DNA of 64,000 bases, from positions 62,001-126,000 of the forward strand of contig NZ_JACJQO010000017.1 of assembly GCF_014696715.1 (NCBI RefSeq), written 5' to 3'. Positions 1 through 7,386 of the stretch are shown here, in pieces; positions within the stretch are counted from its first letter, which is position 1, and each line of letters starts with the position of its first letter. The position numbers were made by a program, and so were the translations under genes. The notes beneath the pieces are model-generated. The model ran no database searches and was not told the DNA's origin. It saw only the letters and a list, made by a program, of their open reading frames with translations. The stretch is from Pseudanabaena sp. FACHB-2040. GTDB lineage: Bacteria > Cyanobacteriota > Cyanobacteriia > Phormidesmidales > Phormidesmidaceae.

Positions 1-162
1 GTCGGCATAGTGGAGAGTGTGCAGATGCTTAATGGTACGGTCGAGTACCTCTAAGCTGCCGTAGAGCACGTTGGTCACCTTCTCTCGCCTGGGTTTACGC
101 TTTCCAGTTTGGGCAGGCGGAACTGTGGGCGGCTGAGCACCCAAATCGTTTGATTGAAACAT
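1..162 (-). CDS. Conserved cyanobacterial hypothetical protein, 5' part only
   Basis: The reading frame opens with ATG at 162 on the minus strand and runs off the left edge after 54 codons. The visible part has a proline- and glutamine-rich start, a basic patch (GKRKPRREK) and then VTNVLYGSLEVLDRTIKHLH. This last stretch resembles the start of small uncharacterised cyanobacterial proteins I recall, but I cannot name a function. The candidate small RNA and its promoter lie directly upstream on the same strand with no clear terminator between, so the gene may share that promoter. The rest of the gene is outside the window. Confidence 0.6.
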   Translation of the reverse strand, partial: MFQSNDLGAQPPTVPPAQTGKRKPRREKVTNVLYGSLEVLDRTIKHLHTLHYAD

Positions 163-194
163 GTGGTTCTGGTCCCTATGTAGTGTGAACTAGG

Positions 195-388
195 AAACCA
201 GAACTCACTTTCCTAGCAGCCCCGTGGTTGTGTGCAATCGGGGCGGCAGGGGAGGTAAACTAGCCTCCACGCCTCCGAACTGCTCGCATCAGCTTCGGGG
301 GACTAGTCGCCTGTTTGTGCTGGACACACTTGCAGGCGGCGCTAAGTCAATGAGTTCCGGGTCTAGGCTGCCGCGCACGACAGCTTAA
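195..388 (-). ncRNA. Candidate 6S-like small RNA
   Basis: This gene-free segment folds, on the minus strand, like a 6S RNA. A perfect 10-bp closing stem (one G-U) pairs 351-360 with 199-208. The 5' side carries AGTCCCC followed by a hairpin with CCGAA/TTCGG arms. The 3' side carries a second hairpin with GCCCCG/CGGGGC arms. About 190 nt separate a predicted transcription start near 388 from the end of the closing stem, the usual 6S size. 6S RNA binds housekeeping RNA polymerase and mimics an open promoter. The AGUCCCC motif also occurs in E. coli 6S. It could instead be a structured 5' leader of the downstream gene that starts at 162. Confidence 0.4.
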
Positions 389-394
389 TGATTG

Positions 395-424
395 AGAATA
401 CGGTCTGCACTAAGCAGGCGTCAA
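395..424 (-). promoter_or_regulatory. Sigma70-type promoter for the candidate small RNA
   Basis: On the minus strand TTGACG (419-424) and TATTCT (395-400) are separated by exactly 18 bp, a good housekeeping -35/-10 pair. The implied start is near 388, just before the structured segment, and no gene lies upstream on this strand within the window. Confidence 0.55.
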
Positions 425-800
425 CTGTATAGGGGAATTTTTTGAGGTGGGGGAGCAGCGGGAGCGATAGGCAAAATTTCCTAACCCCTTACTTATCCCA
501 CCATCAGGTTTTCGCAAAGCCTTAGTTAAGATCGTGGCACAGGTAGATGCTAGATAACCCCAGAATCAGAGGTGTTATCCATCACTTTTGCTGGGTTAAC
601 ATATGCAAACTAGTGAGAATCTTATCCAGCAGATCTAACGCTTAATACATAATTAGACTGCTTGAATTATCGGTGTTGACAGTACTTTGAAAGGTGTCTG
701 TCAATGCAGAATATTCAGATTTATAGCAATGTTGGCAAAGGCGACGTTACAGCCAGTTCGTTACCGAAACAACGTACAAATTTAGCCTGGAGAAACAATA
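425..800. other. Intergenic region upstream of the GNAT gene, with an inverted repeat
   Basis: No coding frame or RNA gene is recognised here. The one clear structure is an inverted repeat, TTGACAG at 676-682 and CTGTCAA at 698-704, centred about 110 bp before the TTG start at 801. The left arm contains a -35-like TTGACA, so a regulator bound there could control the acetyltransferase gene. This is inference from position only. Confidence 0.4.
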
Positions 801-1310
801 TTGCAATCTCCTACACTCGAGTTCAAACCTATTAATCTAGAGCAAGAGCAAGATTTATGCGTTCAGTTCAGAGCAGACTCTTTCATTTGCAGTTTTGGTT
901 CAGCCGCTCGGTTTTATAAAGAGGATGGAAGCGGAGCTGAGGAATATTTGCAGTGGCTGAGACAGCGAATGACAAAAATCCCGAACAGTTGTGTACACGT
1001 TTGGAAAGGAGAGCAAATTATTGGGCAAATTGAGATGACGCGCTGGAAACACGATTCAAGTGTTGGCTACGTCAACTTGTTTTACCTGACTTCAGAGTTT
1101 CGAGGTCACGGTTTTGGTCAGCAATTGGATCAACACGCAGCTCATTTTTTCAAGAGTCTAGGTTGTCAGTCAGCCCGTTTGAACGTCAGTCCCACTAATC
1201 GAGTGGCAATGAGATTTTATCTCAAACACGGATGGATTGATTTAGGACAACGAGAAGATGATCCTGAAGTTCACTATCTTGAAAAGAAATATGGAGCTAA
1301 CGTACAATAG
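801..1310 (+). CDS. GNAT-family N-acetyltransferase
   Basis: The 169-residue protein matches the GNAT fold, which moves an acetyl group from acetyl-CoA to an amine. The central strand and acetyl-CoA loop are seen as YVNLFYLTSEFRGHGFGQQL (about residues 94-113), with the R/Q-x-x-G-x-G/A type pyrophosphate loop RGHGFG. The end of the fold follows as LNVSPTNRVAMRFYLKHGW. The start is TTG with GGAG eight bases upstream (789-792). The substrate is unknown. It is not in an obvious operon. A second, unrelated-looking GNAT gene follows at 1597. Confidence 0.85.
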   Translation: MQSPTLEFKPINLEQEQDLCVQFRADSFICSFGSAARFYKEDGSGAEEYLQWLRQRMTKIPNSCVHVWKGEQIIGQIEMTRWKHDSSVGYVNLFYLTSEFRGHGFGQQLDQHAAHFFKSLGCQSARLNVSPTNRVAMRFYLKHGWIDLGQREDDPEVHYLEKKYGANVQ

Positions 1311-1325
1311 CATTTCAGCCCAGCA

Positions 1326-1400
1326 GGGTGCGTTAGCACCAGCGTAACGCATTCACTTACAGCTTAAAAATGCGTTACAGCTACGCCTAACACATCCTAC
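1326..1400. repeat. MITE-like hairpin repeat (GCGTTAG type)
   Basis: Two arms of about 27 nt, GGTGCGTTAG...GCGTAACGCATT and AATGCGTTAC...TAACACATCC, form an imperfect inverted repeat around a short AT-rich loop and end in ATCCTAC. Such GTAGGATGTGTTAG / TAACGCA elements are common between genes in cyanobacteria. Related elements with GTAGG/CCTAC ends occur at 33797, 46116, 48443 and 56760. Confidence 0.7.
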
Positions 1401-1404
1401 TTTT

Positions 1405-1524
1405 GCTGAAGGATACGATCATGACAAAGTAGTTGAGGAGAAGCACAAGGAATTAACTTGGACATCATCAAAACTTGAGCCAGCACGTAAGATTTTCAAG
1501 AAGCACCTTGACATTAGCCGCTAA
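1405..1524 (+). pseudogene. C-terminal remnant of an unidentified protein
   Basis: Directly after the hairpin repeat an open frame of 39 codons reads AEGYDHDKVVEEKHKELTWT, continues with TSSKLEPARKIFKKHLDISR and ends in TAA at 1522-1524. It has no start codon and looks like a polar, charged protein tail rather than random sequence. The repeat may have replaced the front of the gene. I do not recognise the family, and it may equally be chance open frame. Confidence 0.25.
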
Positions 1525-1596
1525 AACCTAACGATGGCATGTACCCGACTACAAATCAGCAGGTCTCTTATTATAAAAGTCCCTACGGGGTGAGTG

Positions 1597-2121
1597 ATGC
1601 CTAGCATTAGCTGGCTTCGAACTTGGTTGAGGCAGTATTTTGAGCTATTTGTCGTGAAAGAAAGTAGTTTTATAATTCGTGAAGCGACTCAAAGTGATGA
1701 ATTTTTAATTGCTGAACATCTATGTCATATTGCTTTAGAACTTGGTGTTTCAACCGAATCCATTCGGCAAGACTGGCTAGACCAGACTGTTAAATTTATT
1801 GATCGTGCTCGTCATGAATTGCAATACAAGGGATTCATTGCAGAGATCAATGATCAAGTAATCGGCTCAGCTAGTTGCCAACTCCTTGAACTCTACCCAA
1901 GGGTCAGTCGGGAATATCAGAAAGGATACATCTGGGGAGTGTACGTAGTTCCATCCTTTCGAAGGAAAGGAGTTGCGACAAAATTGATGAAGAAGGCAAT
2001 GGCTCATCTAAAGGCAATTGGCTGCACCAAAGCAGTTTTGCACGCTTCTCATGAAGGTAAGCTACTTTATTCCAATCTTGGCTACACAGAGAGCAACGAA
2101 ATGGTGTTCAGTCTCATTTGA
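1597..2121 (+). CDS. GNAT-family N-acetyltransferase
   Basis: This 174-residue protein has a typical GNAT domain. It starts its fold with FIIREATQSDEFLIAEHLC, has the core strand GYIWGVYVVPSFRRKGVATKL (about residues 108-128) with the acetyl-CoA loop RRKGVA, and ends with the LHASHEGKLLYSNLGY helix-strand. The loop QxxxxLYxxLGY is usual for aminoglycoside- or amine-modifying GNATs, but no substrate can be assigned. A GTG lies three bases before the chosen ATG and either could start translation; the ribosome-binding site is weak (ACGGGG). It stands alone between gaps of more than 180 bp. Confidence 0.85.
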   Translation: MPSISWLRTWLRQYFELFVVKESSFIIREATQSDEFLIAEHLCHIALELGVSTESIRQDWLDQTVKFIDRARHELQYKGFIAEINDQVIGSASCQLLELYPRVSREYQKGYIWGVYVVPSFRRKGVATKLMKKAMAHLKAIGCTKAVLHASHEGKLLYSNLGYTESNEMVFSLI

Positions 2122-2305
2122 GGAAAAATGAAATAATCAATTTTTATGATTTGGGAATGTATGGGCACTCAGTGTTTGGAGCGTGGTTTTCAGCCATACC
2201 TTAGTCAGTTATTCTGCTTCGTTTAGTCAAGTTGGCAGTAGTTGTCAAGTTGCTTAGTTAGCATCAAGTTTAGGTCAGCAAACCAACAAAAGTTGAGGAG
2301 CGCTT

Positions 2306-2926
2306 ATGATTCAGCTTGATCGGTCAAATACCGCAATTGTCGGATTGGACTTGTATACAGTCGCAGAGCGACATCAGTTAGGGTTAGTGGATGCGATCAA
2401 AGAGCAAATCCAATACTGGAAGTCCAATTCCTACTTTGTGTCAGCAAGTGTGCATCAAAGTTTAGATGGGGTGCGCGTTTTCACCTACAGTCAATGGCAA
2501 CCCAAGTTTGATCATCGTAGCTTACAGCGTTCTGCCGTATTCGGTGAGTTTTTTCCGCTAGACTCCTTGCAGTTAGAGGTGACAGCAAGCAGATCGGTAA
2601 CAACAGAAGTTGAGATTGCTGTGGGCGATCGCATTACTCATCTTGCAGAGTTTCGCATGGTGCCGTCAAATCAACCGGAAATGGTGAAACGGACAACAGC
2701 AGAACTTGACCGAGCCATGAGCAATTCACCAGGACTAATTTCGGCAAGCTTTCATTGCAGTCTAGACGGAACGCGGATGTTCAATTACGGGCAGTGGGAG
2801 AGTAAAGAGGCATTTGAGGCGATCTTGAAACAACCAGGATTCAATCCAGACAAGCCGTATTGGGAAGGCTTAGCACGAAACGAATTTCACTTATACCACG
2901 TTGTACACACAGAGACAGCAGAATAA
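2306..2926 (+). CDS. Tandem antibiotic biosynthesis monooxygenase (ABM) domain protein
   Basis: The 206-residue protein has two copies of a ferredoxin-like dimeric alpha/beta barrel domain of the ABM type. Copy one covers about residues 8-85 (FVSASVHQSLDGVRVFTYSQW) and copy two residues 105-200 (LISASFHCSLDGTRMFNYGQW, then ESKEAFEAILKQPGF). Small ABM proteins oxidise aromatic substrates without cofactor or act as monooxygenase-like stress proteins. Covalently linked tandem copies probably form an internal dimer. GAGGAG stands eight bases before ATG, a strong ribosome-binding site. No neighbour indicates a substrate. Confidence 0.85.
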   Translation: MIQLDRSNTAIVGLDLYTVAERHQLGLVDAIKEQIQYWKSNSYFVSASVHQSLDGVRVFTYSQWQPKFDHRSLQRSAVFGEFFPLDSLQLEVTASRSVTTEVEIAVGDRITHLAEFRMVPSNQPEMVKRTTAELDRAMSNSPGLISASFHCSLDGTRMFNYGQWESKEAFEAILKQPGFNPDKPYWEGLARNEFHLYHVVHTETAE

Positions 2927-3298
2927 CAATTTGCTTGGAGCAGTCTGCTGAGATCGGTTAGTTAAATTGTATAGACAACCTGCCGCCGCTCAAGCAAGCC
3001 GCTAGAACGTTTATGCTTATTTTTATGAGACCCAAGTCCGAGCAACTTTTATTGCTGTAGCGGTGGCTTGTAAGATTGCGAATCGCAATCCTCCCTTCAG
3101 GATTTCAGCCCCAGTGAGTTTGCGTCGATTTGACTTTCGGGGTAAACAATTCAACTGCCACCCCCTCCCACATCCAAACGGGTAGAGATTGCTTTGTCCT
3201 ATCAAGGAATTCCTGACTTCCCTGCTCTCAAGGCTTATCGCAGCAGTTCTTGAAGATACGCAATAATCAGGGGATTCAGATTCAGGAGCAGCTGTCCC
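2927..3298. other. Intergenic region without a convincing gene
   Basis: Only short frames occur here. A plus-strand frame ending at about 3253 reads RVEIALSYQGIPDFPALKAY before a stop and lacks a start codon. It could be the tail of a lost gene, but it is too short to judge. No RNA gene or strong repeat was seen. The end of the region supplies AGGAG, the ribosome-binding site of the DUF1003 gene. Confidence 0.4.
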
Positions 3299-3928
3299 AT
3301 GCCCGGCGCAGAAGATATCGCTAACTCAAGGTTCGATGCAAGAACTAATGCGCGCAACCCAAAATCATCTCGAAATCAAGTTCTTACCGCTCCCTTACCA
3401 GACCCCATTACCAGAAACATTGAAGCGGTTACCTCCCTCCATACCCAAGAAGTTCGAGATATCCCTGCTCACCAGCGGCTACTAGAAGCGATCGCAACTT
3501 TCTTTGGCCGCTTCATCTTTTTGTATATCTTGCTACTTCTCCTGGCATTGTGGATGGGCGGGAGCGTTCTAGATCCCTATTTACCTTTTGACCTGCCCCC
3601 GTTTAGCTGGTCAGAACAAGGTTTAGATGCAGCTGCATTAATCATTTCAACCGGCGTGCTGGTGCGACAAACGCGCCAAGAAAACTTTGCCGAACAGCGA
3701 GCGCAACTGATGCTCCAGCTAAACCTACTCTCCGAGCAGAAAATTGCCAAAATGATTGAGCTTTTGGAAGAACTCCGCGCCGATCTGCCCTTTGTAGACG
3801 ATCGGCTTGACCCAGAAGCCGAAATGATGCAAGAAGCGGCTAACCCACTGGCAGTATTGGCAGCACTTCAAGAAACTTTAGCTCAAGAACTATCTCCCAA
3901 GGATGAAGAGAAAGACACCAAAGGCTAA
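3299..3928 (+). CDS. DUF1003 family membrane protein
   Basis: The 209-residue protein has a polar N-terminus of about 70 residues. It is followed by a hydrophobic hairpin: FGRFIFLYILLLLLALWMGG (about 71-90), then FDLPPFSWSEQGLDAAALII with a second hydrophobic stretch near 102-120. The motif VRQTRQENFAEQRAQLMLQLNLLSEQKIAKMIELL after the second helix is the mark of DUF1003 proteins, where a cytoplasmic helix follows N/T-R-x-x-x-x-D/A-R. The family has no proven function. The acidic C-terminus ends in DEEKDTKG. An AGGAG site lies about 10 bases upstream of ATG. A CTCTC/GAGAG hairpin at 3954-3972 lies before the next gene. Confidence 0.8.
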   Translation: MPGAEDIANSRFDARTNARNPKSSRNQVLTAPLPDPITRNIEAVTSLHTQEVRDIPAHQRLLEAIATFFGRFIFLYILLLLLALWMGGSVLDPYLPFDLPPFSWSEQGLDAAALIISTGVLVRQTRQENFAEQRAQLMLQLNLLSEQKIAKMIELLEELRADLPFVDDRLDPEAEMMQEAANPLAVLAALQETLAQELSPKDEEKDTKG

Positions 3929-4049
3929 CTGCGGTTTTTAGCAAGAAACTGTTTCTCTCCCTGGGCAGAGAGACACCCATTAGCGCCTCTAGTAAAGTCC
4001 TTACAGTAGCAGTCGAGCTTATCCATACCATGTTACTAAAAGGACACTT

Positions 4050-5537
4050 ATGGCCCAGCTAAATGGCGTAATGATGCAGTACTTCCATTGGTACATCCCT
4101 CCAGACGGCAACCTCTGGAATGAGTTTGCAGAACGCGTCCAAGGGTTAGCAGAAGCAGGCATTACCTCCGTTTGGCTGCCGCCTGCCTATAAAGGCACAG
4201 CCGGTGGCTATGATGTGGGCTACGGCGTTTACGATATGTTCGATCTGGGCGAGTTTGACCAGAAGGGCTCTGTTCGGACAAAGTACGGCACAAAAGAAGA
4301 ATATATTGCTGCCATCAAGGCTGCCAAAGCAGCGGGTGTGCGGGTATATGCAGATGTGGTTCTCAACCACAAGCTAGGGGCAGACGAAGCGGAAGACGTA
4401 GAAGCCACTCCCTACAATCCTGACGACCGTCATCAGCCGATTGGAGATATGCAAACAATCCAAGCCTGGACTCACTTCACCTTTCCAGGTCGGCAGGGCA
4501 AATACTCCACTTTGGAATGGCATTGGTGGCACTTTGATGCCGTAGATTACAACGCCTATAACGATGGAGAAAACGCTGTTTACTTATTCAAAGACAAGAA
4601 GTTTGACGACAACGTTGATCTGGAAAAAGGCGCTTTCGACTACCTCATGGGGTGCGATCTGGATATGGAGCATCCAGAAGTTCGGGGCGAATTGAAGTAT
4701 TGGGGCGAGTGGTTTATTGATACTACAGACGTAGACGGCTTTCGCTTTGATGCTGTGAAACACGTTAAGGCCGGCTTTTTTCCCGAATGGTTAAACCACT
4801 GCCGTCAATATGCAGGCCGTGATTTGTTTGCGGTAGGGGAGTACTGGTCATACGAAATCGAGGCGCTGCACCACTTCATTGATATTACGGGTGGCGACGT
4901 GTTGTTGTTTGATGCGCCCTTGCACTACAACTTTTGCGTTGCCAGTACCCAGGGCAATGACTACGATATGCGGCAGATTTTTGATAACACCCTAGTGCAA
5001 CACCAACCCGCTCTAGCGGTTACTCTAGTTGACAACCACGATTCCCAGCCGCTACAGGCGCTAGAGTCTGTAGTAGAAAGCTGGTTTAAGCCGTTAGCAT
5101 ATGCGTTGATCCTGCTGCGAAATGAAGGTTATCCCTGTATCTTCTACGCAGATTATTACGGTGCCCACTACAAAGATAAAGGCAGAGATGGCAACGAGCA
5201 TGAAATTTGGCTCGACAGTCATCAGTGGATTATCGATAAATTCCTGTACGCTCGTCAAACATATGGCTATGGCGACCAGTACGACTACTTTGATCATGCA
5301 AATACCCTCGGCTGGACTCGCTTAGGCGATGAAGAACACCCAGGTGGTATGGCCGTTGTGCTGAGCAATGGAGCGGAGGGAAGCAAGTACATGGAAGTAG
5401 GACGCCCCAACTGCACGTACATCGACATCACTGAACACATCAGTGAACCCATTACAACCAACGATGAAGGGTGGGCTGATTTTCGTTGCAATGCGGGTTC
5501 TGTTTCAGTATGGGTGCCTCAGCAGTCTGAGAGCTAA
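4050..5537 (+). CDS. Cytosolic alpha-amylase (GH13 subfamily 5 type)
   Basis: The 495-residue enzyme hydrolyses internal alpha-1,4 bonds of glycogen or maltodextrins (EC 3.2.1.1). It begins NGVMMQYFHWYIPPDGNLWN with no signal peptide, the pattern of intracellular GH13_5 amylases. The (beta/alpha)8 barrel motifs are all present: YADVVLNHK (region I), GFRFDAVKHV with nucleophile Asp234 (region II), VGEYW with acid/base Glu264 (region III) and VDNHDSQP with Asp331 (region IV). A short beta domain ends in VSVWVPQ. AAGGA precedes ATG by eight bases. The gene is alone, so it probably serves glycogen turnover rather than a dedicated operon. Confidence 0.95.
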   Translation: MAQLNGVMMQYFHWYIPPDGNLWNEFAERVQGLAEAGITSVWLPPAYKGTAGGYDVGYGVYDMFDLGEFDQKGSVRTKYGTKEEYIAAIKAAKAAGVRVYADVVLNHKLGADEAEDVEATPYNPDDRHQPIGDMQTIQAWTHFTFPGRQGKYSTLEWHWWHFDAVDYNAYNDGENAVYLFKDKKFDDNVDLEKGAFDYLMGCDLDMEHPEVRGELKYWGEWFIDTTDVDGFRFDAVKHVKAGFFPEWLNHCRQYAGRDLFAVGEYWSYEIEALHHFIDITGGDVLLFDAPLHYNFCVASTQGNDYDMRQIFDNTLVQHQPALAVTLVDNHDSQPLQALESVVESWFKPLAYALILLRNEGYPCIFYADYYGAHYKDKGRDGNEHEIWLDSHQWIIDKFLYARQTYGYGDQYDYFDHANTLGWTRLGDEEHPGGMAVVLSNGAEGSKYMEVGRPNCTYIDITEHISEPITTNDEGWADFRCNAGSVSVWVPQQSES

Positions 5538-5557
5538 GGTAGTTTCGATGCAGGTAC

Positions 5558-5610
5558 AGCATTCAGTGAATGCATTCTCGGCAAACTCGTCCGGTCATTC
5601 ACTGAATGCT
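5558..5610. repeat. Paired palindromes between convergent genes
   Basis: AGCATTCAGTGAATG (5558-5572) is exactly inverted at 5596-5610, with a 23-bp loop. Each arm is itself close to a palindrome (GCATTCA/TGAATGC around one central base). It sits between the convergent amylase gene and the minus-strand membrane protein gene, so a bidirectional terminator is possible, but there is no T-run. It could also be a double operator site. Confidence 0.5.
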
Positions 5611-5626
5611 AGGCCCCATAGCTGAG

Positions 5627-6136
5627 CTAGACAACGCGGTACACAATAGCCCCGTCACTTTCGCGATTGCTTGACCGCATCAGGTCTTGGTACTCAAATT
5701 CTGACAGAAGTAAGCGTACCTCATCAGCAGGCAGCTCCGTTGCAATCACGCAATCTGCCAGAGTTACTTCCCCCTGACTTTTGGCTAGCTTTAGTAGCTC
5801 AATCCGTACGTCTCGAACTTGCGGGTACTGCTGCAGTTGCAGCCCAGTTTCTCCACGTTCTGAGCGGGCTCTCAGTACAGCAACCATATTCTCTATTGTC
5901 GAACCAATCATCAGGAACCCCACAATGGGGCCAGCAAAGTCCTCATCGACCGCTGCGGAACAGATCAGCCAAATGGCACAGGTAATAGAGGCCAGCGGAT
6001 AGCGGGCTGTGTATAAATACCCGACAAAGGGTAGGGGAAAGGTCAGAAGACCCGTTACCCAAAGATTCTTCTTCGCGAGTTTCCGAGTCTCTGTAGTTTC
6101 TAAATCAGGCACTGTCAGCGCTTGTCGTACTCGCAT
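5627..6136 (-). CDS. Cyanobacterial membrane protein of unknown function
   Basis: The 169-residue protein has a short polar start and two or three hydrophobic segments (about residues 27-45, WVTGLLTFPLPFVGYLYTAR; 48-65; 68-85). The charged C-terminal half (about 100-169) looks like a winged helix: VRIELLKLAKSQGEVTLADC, then LPADEVRLLLSEFEYQDLM. That half suggests a soluble regulatory or interaction domain attached to the membrane. GGAGG lies nine bases before ATG. It converges on the amylase gene. I do not recognise a named family. Confidence 0.75.
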   Translation of the reverse strand: MRVRQALTVPDLETTETRKLAKKNLWVTGLLTFPLPFVGYLYTARYPLASITCAIWLICSAAVDEDFAGPIVGFLMIGSTIENMVAVLRARSERGETGLQLQQYPQVRDVRIELLKLAKSQGEVTLADCVIATELPADEVRLLLSEFEYQDLMRSSNRESDGAIVYRVV

Positions 6137-6336
6137 ACTTCAGCCTCCGCATAAAAAAGCGCGTGAAGGTAAGAGAAGAAAGGGTTCATGCAATTACAGC
6201 ACTCAAATCGAGCCTTGTGCAACCGCTTAACCAAATCCATTAACGCTGCAACTGCCTCTAAGCTAGCAAGATACGGATTAAAACCCAGGTCTAGGAATGA
6301 GATAAAATTGTTACAGAATATTAAGACTTTATCTCA

Positions 6337-7287
6337 ATGAGTTTGTTTCTCTGGGCGCTTGGCCTGCTCCTTGCCGCATTGGCGCTGGGCATCGCAATTT
6401 ATCTCATGACGGCTCGCCGCTACCAGTCCGCCAACTCCGTCGCCACCTCCTACGACGAGTGGACCGAAGACGGAATTTTGGAGTTCTACTGGGGCGAGCA
6501 CATCCACCTAGGCCACTACGGCTCGCCGCCTCGACGGAAGGATTTTCTAGCGGCCAAGTCAGACTTCGTACACGAGATGGTTCGCTGGAGCGGGTTAGAC
6601 AAATTTCCCCCTGGCACCACCGTCTTGGATGTGGGCTGTGGCATTGGCGGCAGCAGCCGGATTTTGGCCCGAGACTACGGATTTGCAGTCACGGGAATTA
6701 CCATTAGCCCCCAGCAGGTCAAACGCGCCCAGCAGCTGACTCCGCCAGAGCTTAACGCGCGGTTTCAGGTAGACGATGCTATGGCGCTTTCGTTTCCAGA
6801 CGCTAGCTTTGACGTGGTCTGGTCGATTGAAGCTGGGCCGCACATGCCCGACAAAGCCATTTTTGCCAAAGAACTCATGCGGGTGCTCAAACCGGGGGGC
6901 GTGCTGGCTGTCGCTGACTGGAACCAGCGAGATGATCGCAAAAAGCCGCTCAACTTCTGGGAAAAGCCCGTCATGCAGCAGCTTCTCGATCAGTGGGCGC
7001 ATCCCGCTTTCTCAAGCATTGAGGGCTTTTCCGAACTGCTAGAAGCAACCGGATTAGTCGAAGGCTGCGTAGATACCGCAGACTGGACAAAGCCCACCTT
7101 ACCGTCTTGGCTAGACTCGATCTGGCAGGGCGTAGCTCGGCCTGACGGATTAGTGCGGTTTGGGCTACCGGGCCTGATTAAGTCCTTAAGAGAAGTGCCG
7201 ACCTTGCTCCTAATGCGGCTAGCCTTTGGTGCAGGTCTTTGCCGCTTCGGCATGTTCCGTGCAGTTCGAGCCAACCCGCTGCCTTGA
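6337..7287 (+). CDS. 2-methyl-6-phytyl-1,4-benzoquinol methyltransferase (MPBQ/MSBQ MT)
   Basis: The 316-residue protein closely follows, from memory, the Synechocystis Sll0418 enzyme that methylates MPBQ in tocopherol and MSBQ in plastoquinone synthesis (EC 2.1.1.295). It starts with a membrane segment (about residues 4-24). Then come DEWTEDGILEFYWGEHIHLGH, the SAM-binding motif VLDVGCGIGGSSRILA (about 95-110), TGITISPQQVKRA, DDAMALSFPDASFDVVWSIE and the acidic/proline post-motif LKPGGVLAVADWNQRDD. The C-terminal LPSWLDSIWQGVARP and EVPTLLLMRLAFGAGLCRFGM are also family marks. The methyltransferase domain probably faces the cytoplasm or stroma side of a membrane. The hairpin at 7298 ends the transcript. 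Confidence 0.93.
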   Translation: MSLFLWALGLLLAALALGIAIYLMTARRYQSANSVATSYDEWTEDGILEFYWGEHIHLGHYGSPPRRKDFLAAKSDFVHEMVRWSGLDKFPPGTTVLDVGCGIGGSSRILARDYGFAVTGITISPQQVKRAQQLTPPELNARFQVDDAMALSFPDASFDVVWSIEAGPHMPDKAIFAKELMRVLKPGGVLAVADWNQRDDRKKPLNFWEKPVMQQLLDQWAHPAFSSIEGFSELLEATGLVEGCVDTADWTKPTLPSWLDSIWQGVARPDGLVRFGLPGLIKSLREVPTLLLMRLAFGAGLCRFGMFRAVRANPLP

Positions 7288-7297
7288 CCCCAAAAGA

Positions 7298-7323
7298 AAA
7301 TCCCCCTTGAGCAGGGGGATTTG
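7298..7323 (+). terminator. Hairpin after the MPBQ methyltransferase gene
   Basis: AAATCCCCC and GGGGGATTT pair around TTGAGCA, ten bases after the TGA stop. The T-rich tail is short (ATTTGAGG). The stem lies between convergent genes and may act in both directions. Confidence 0.6.
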
Positions 7324-7386
7324 AGGAAATTGAACCTAGGGGTCAACCCATTTCTAGAGTGAGACGAGCGACCGCCTAGGCATTAA

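Noticed and set aside
3023-3205. Minus-strand 60-aa frame between the ABM and DUF1003 genes
   Set aside because: No ribosome-binding site, no recognisable domain and an odd composition; the region is better left as intergenic.
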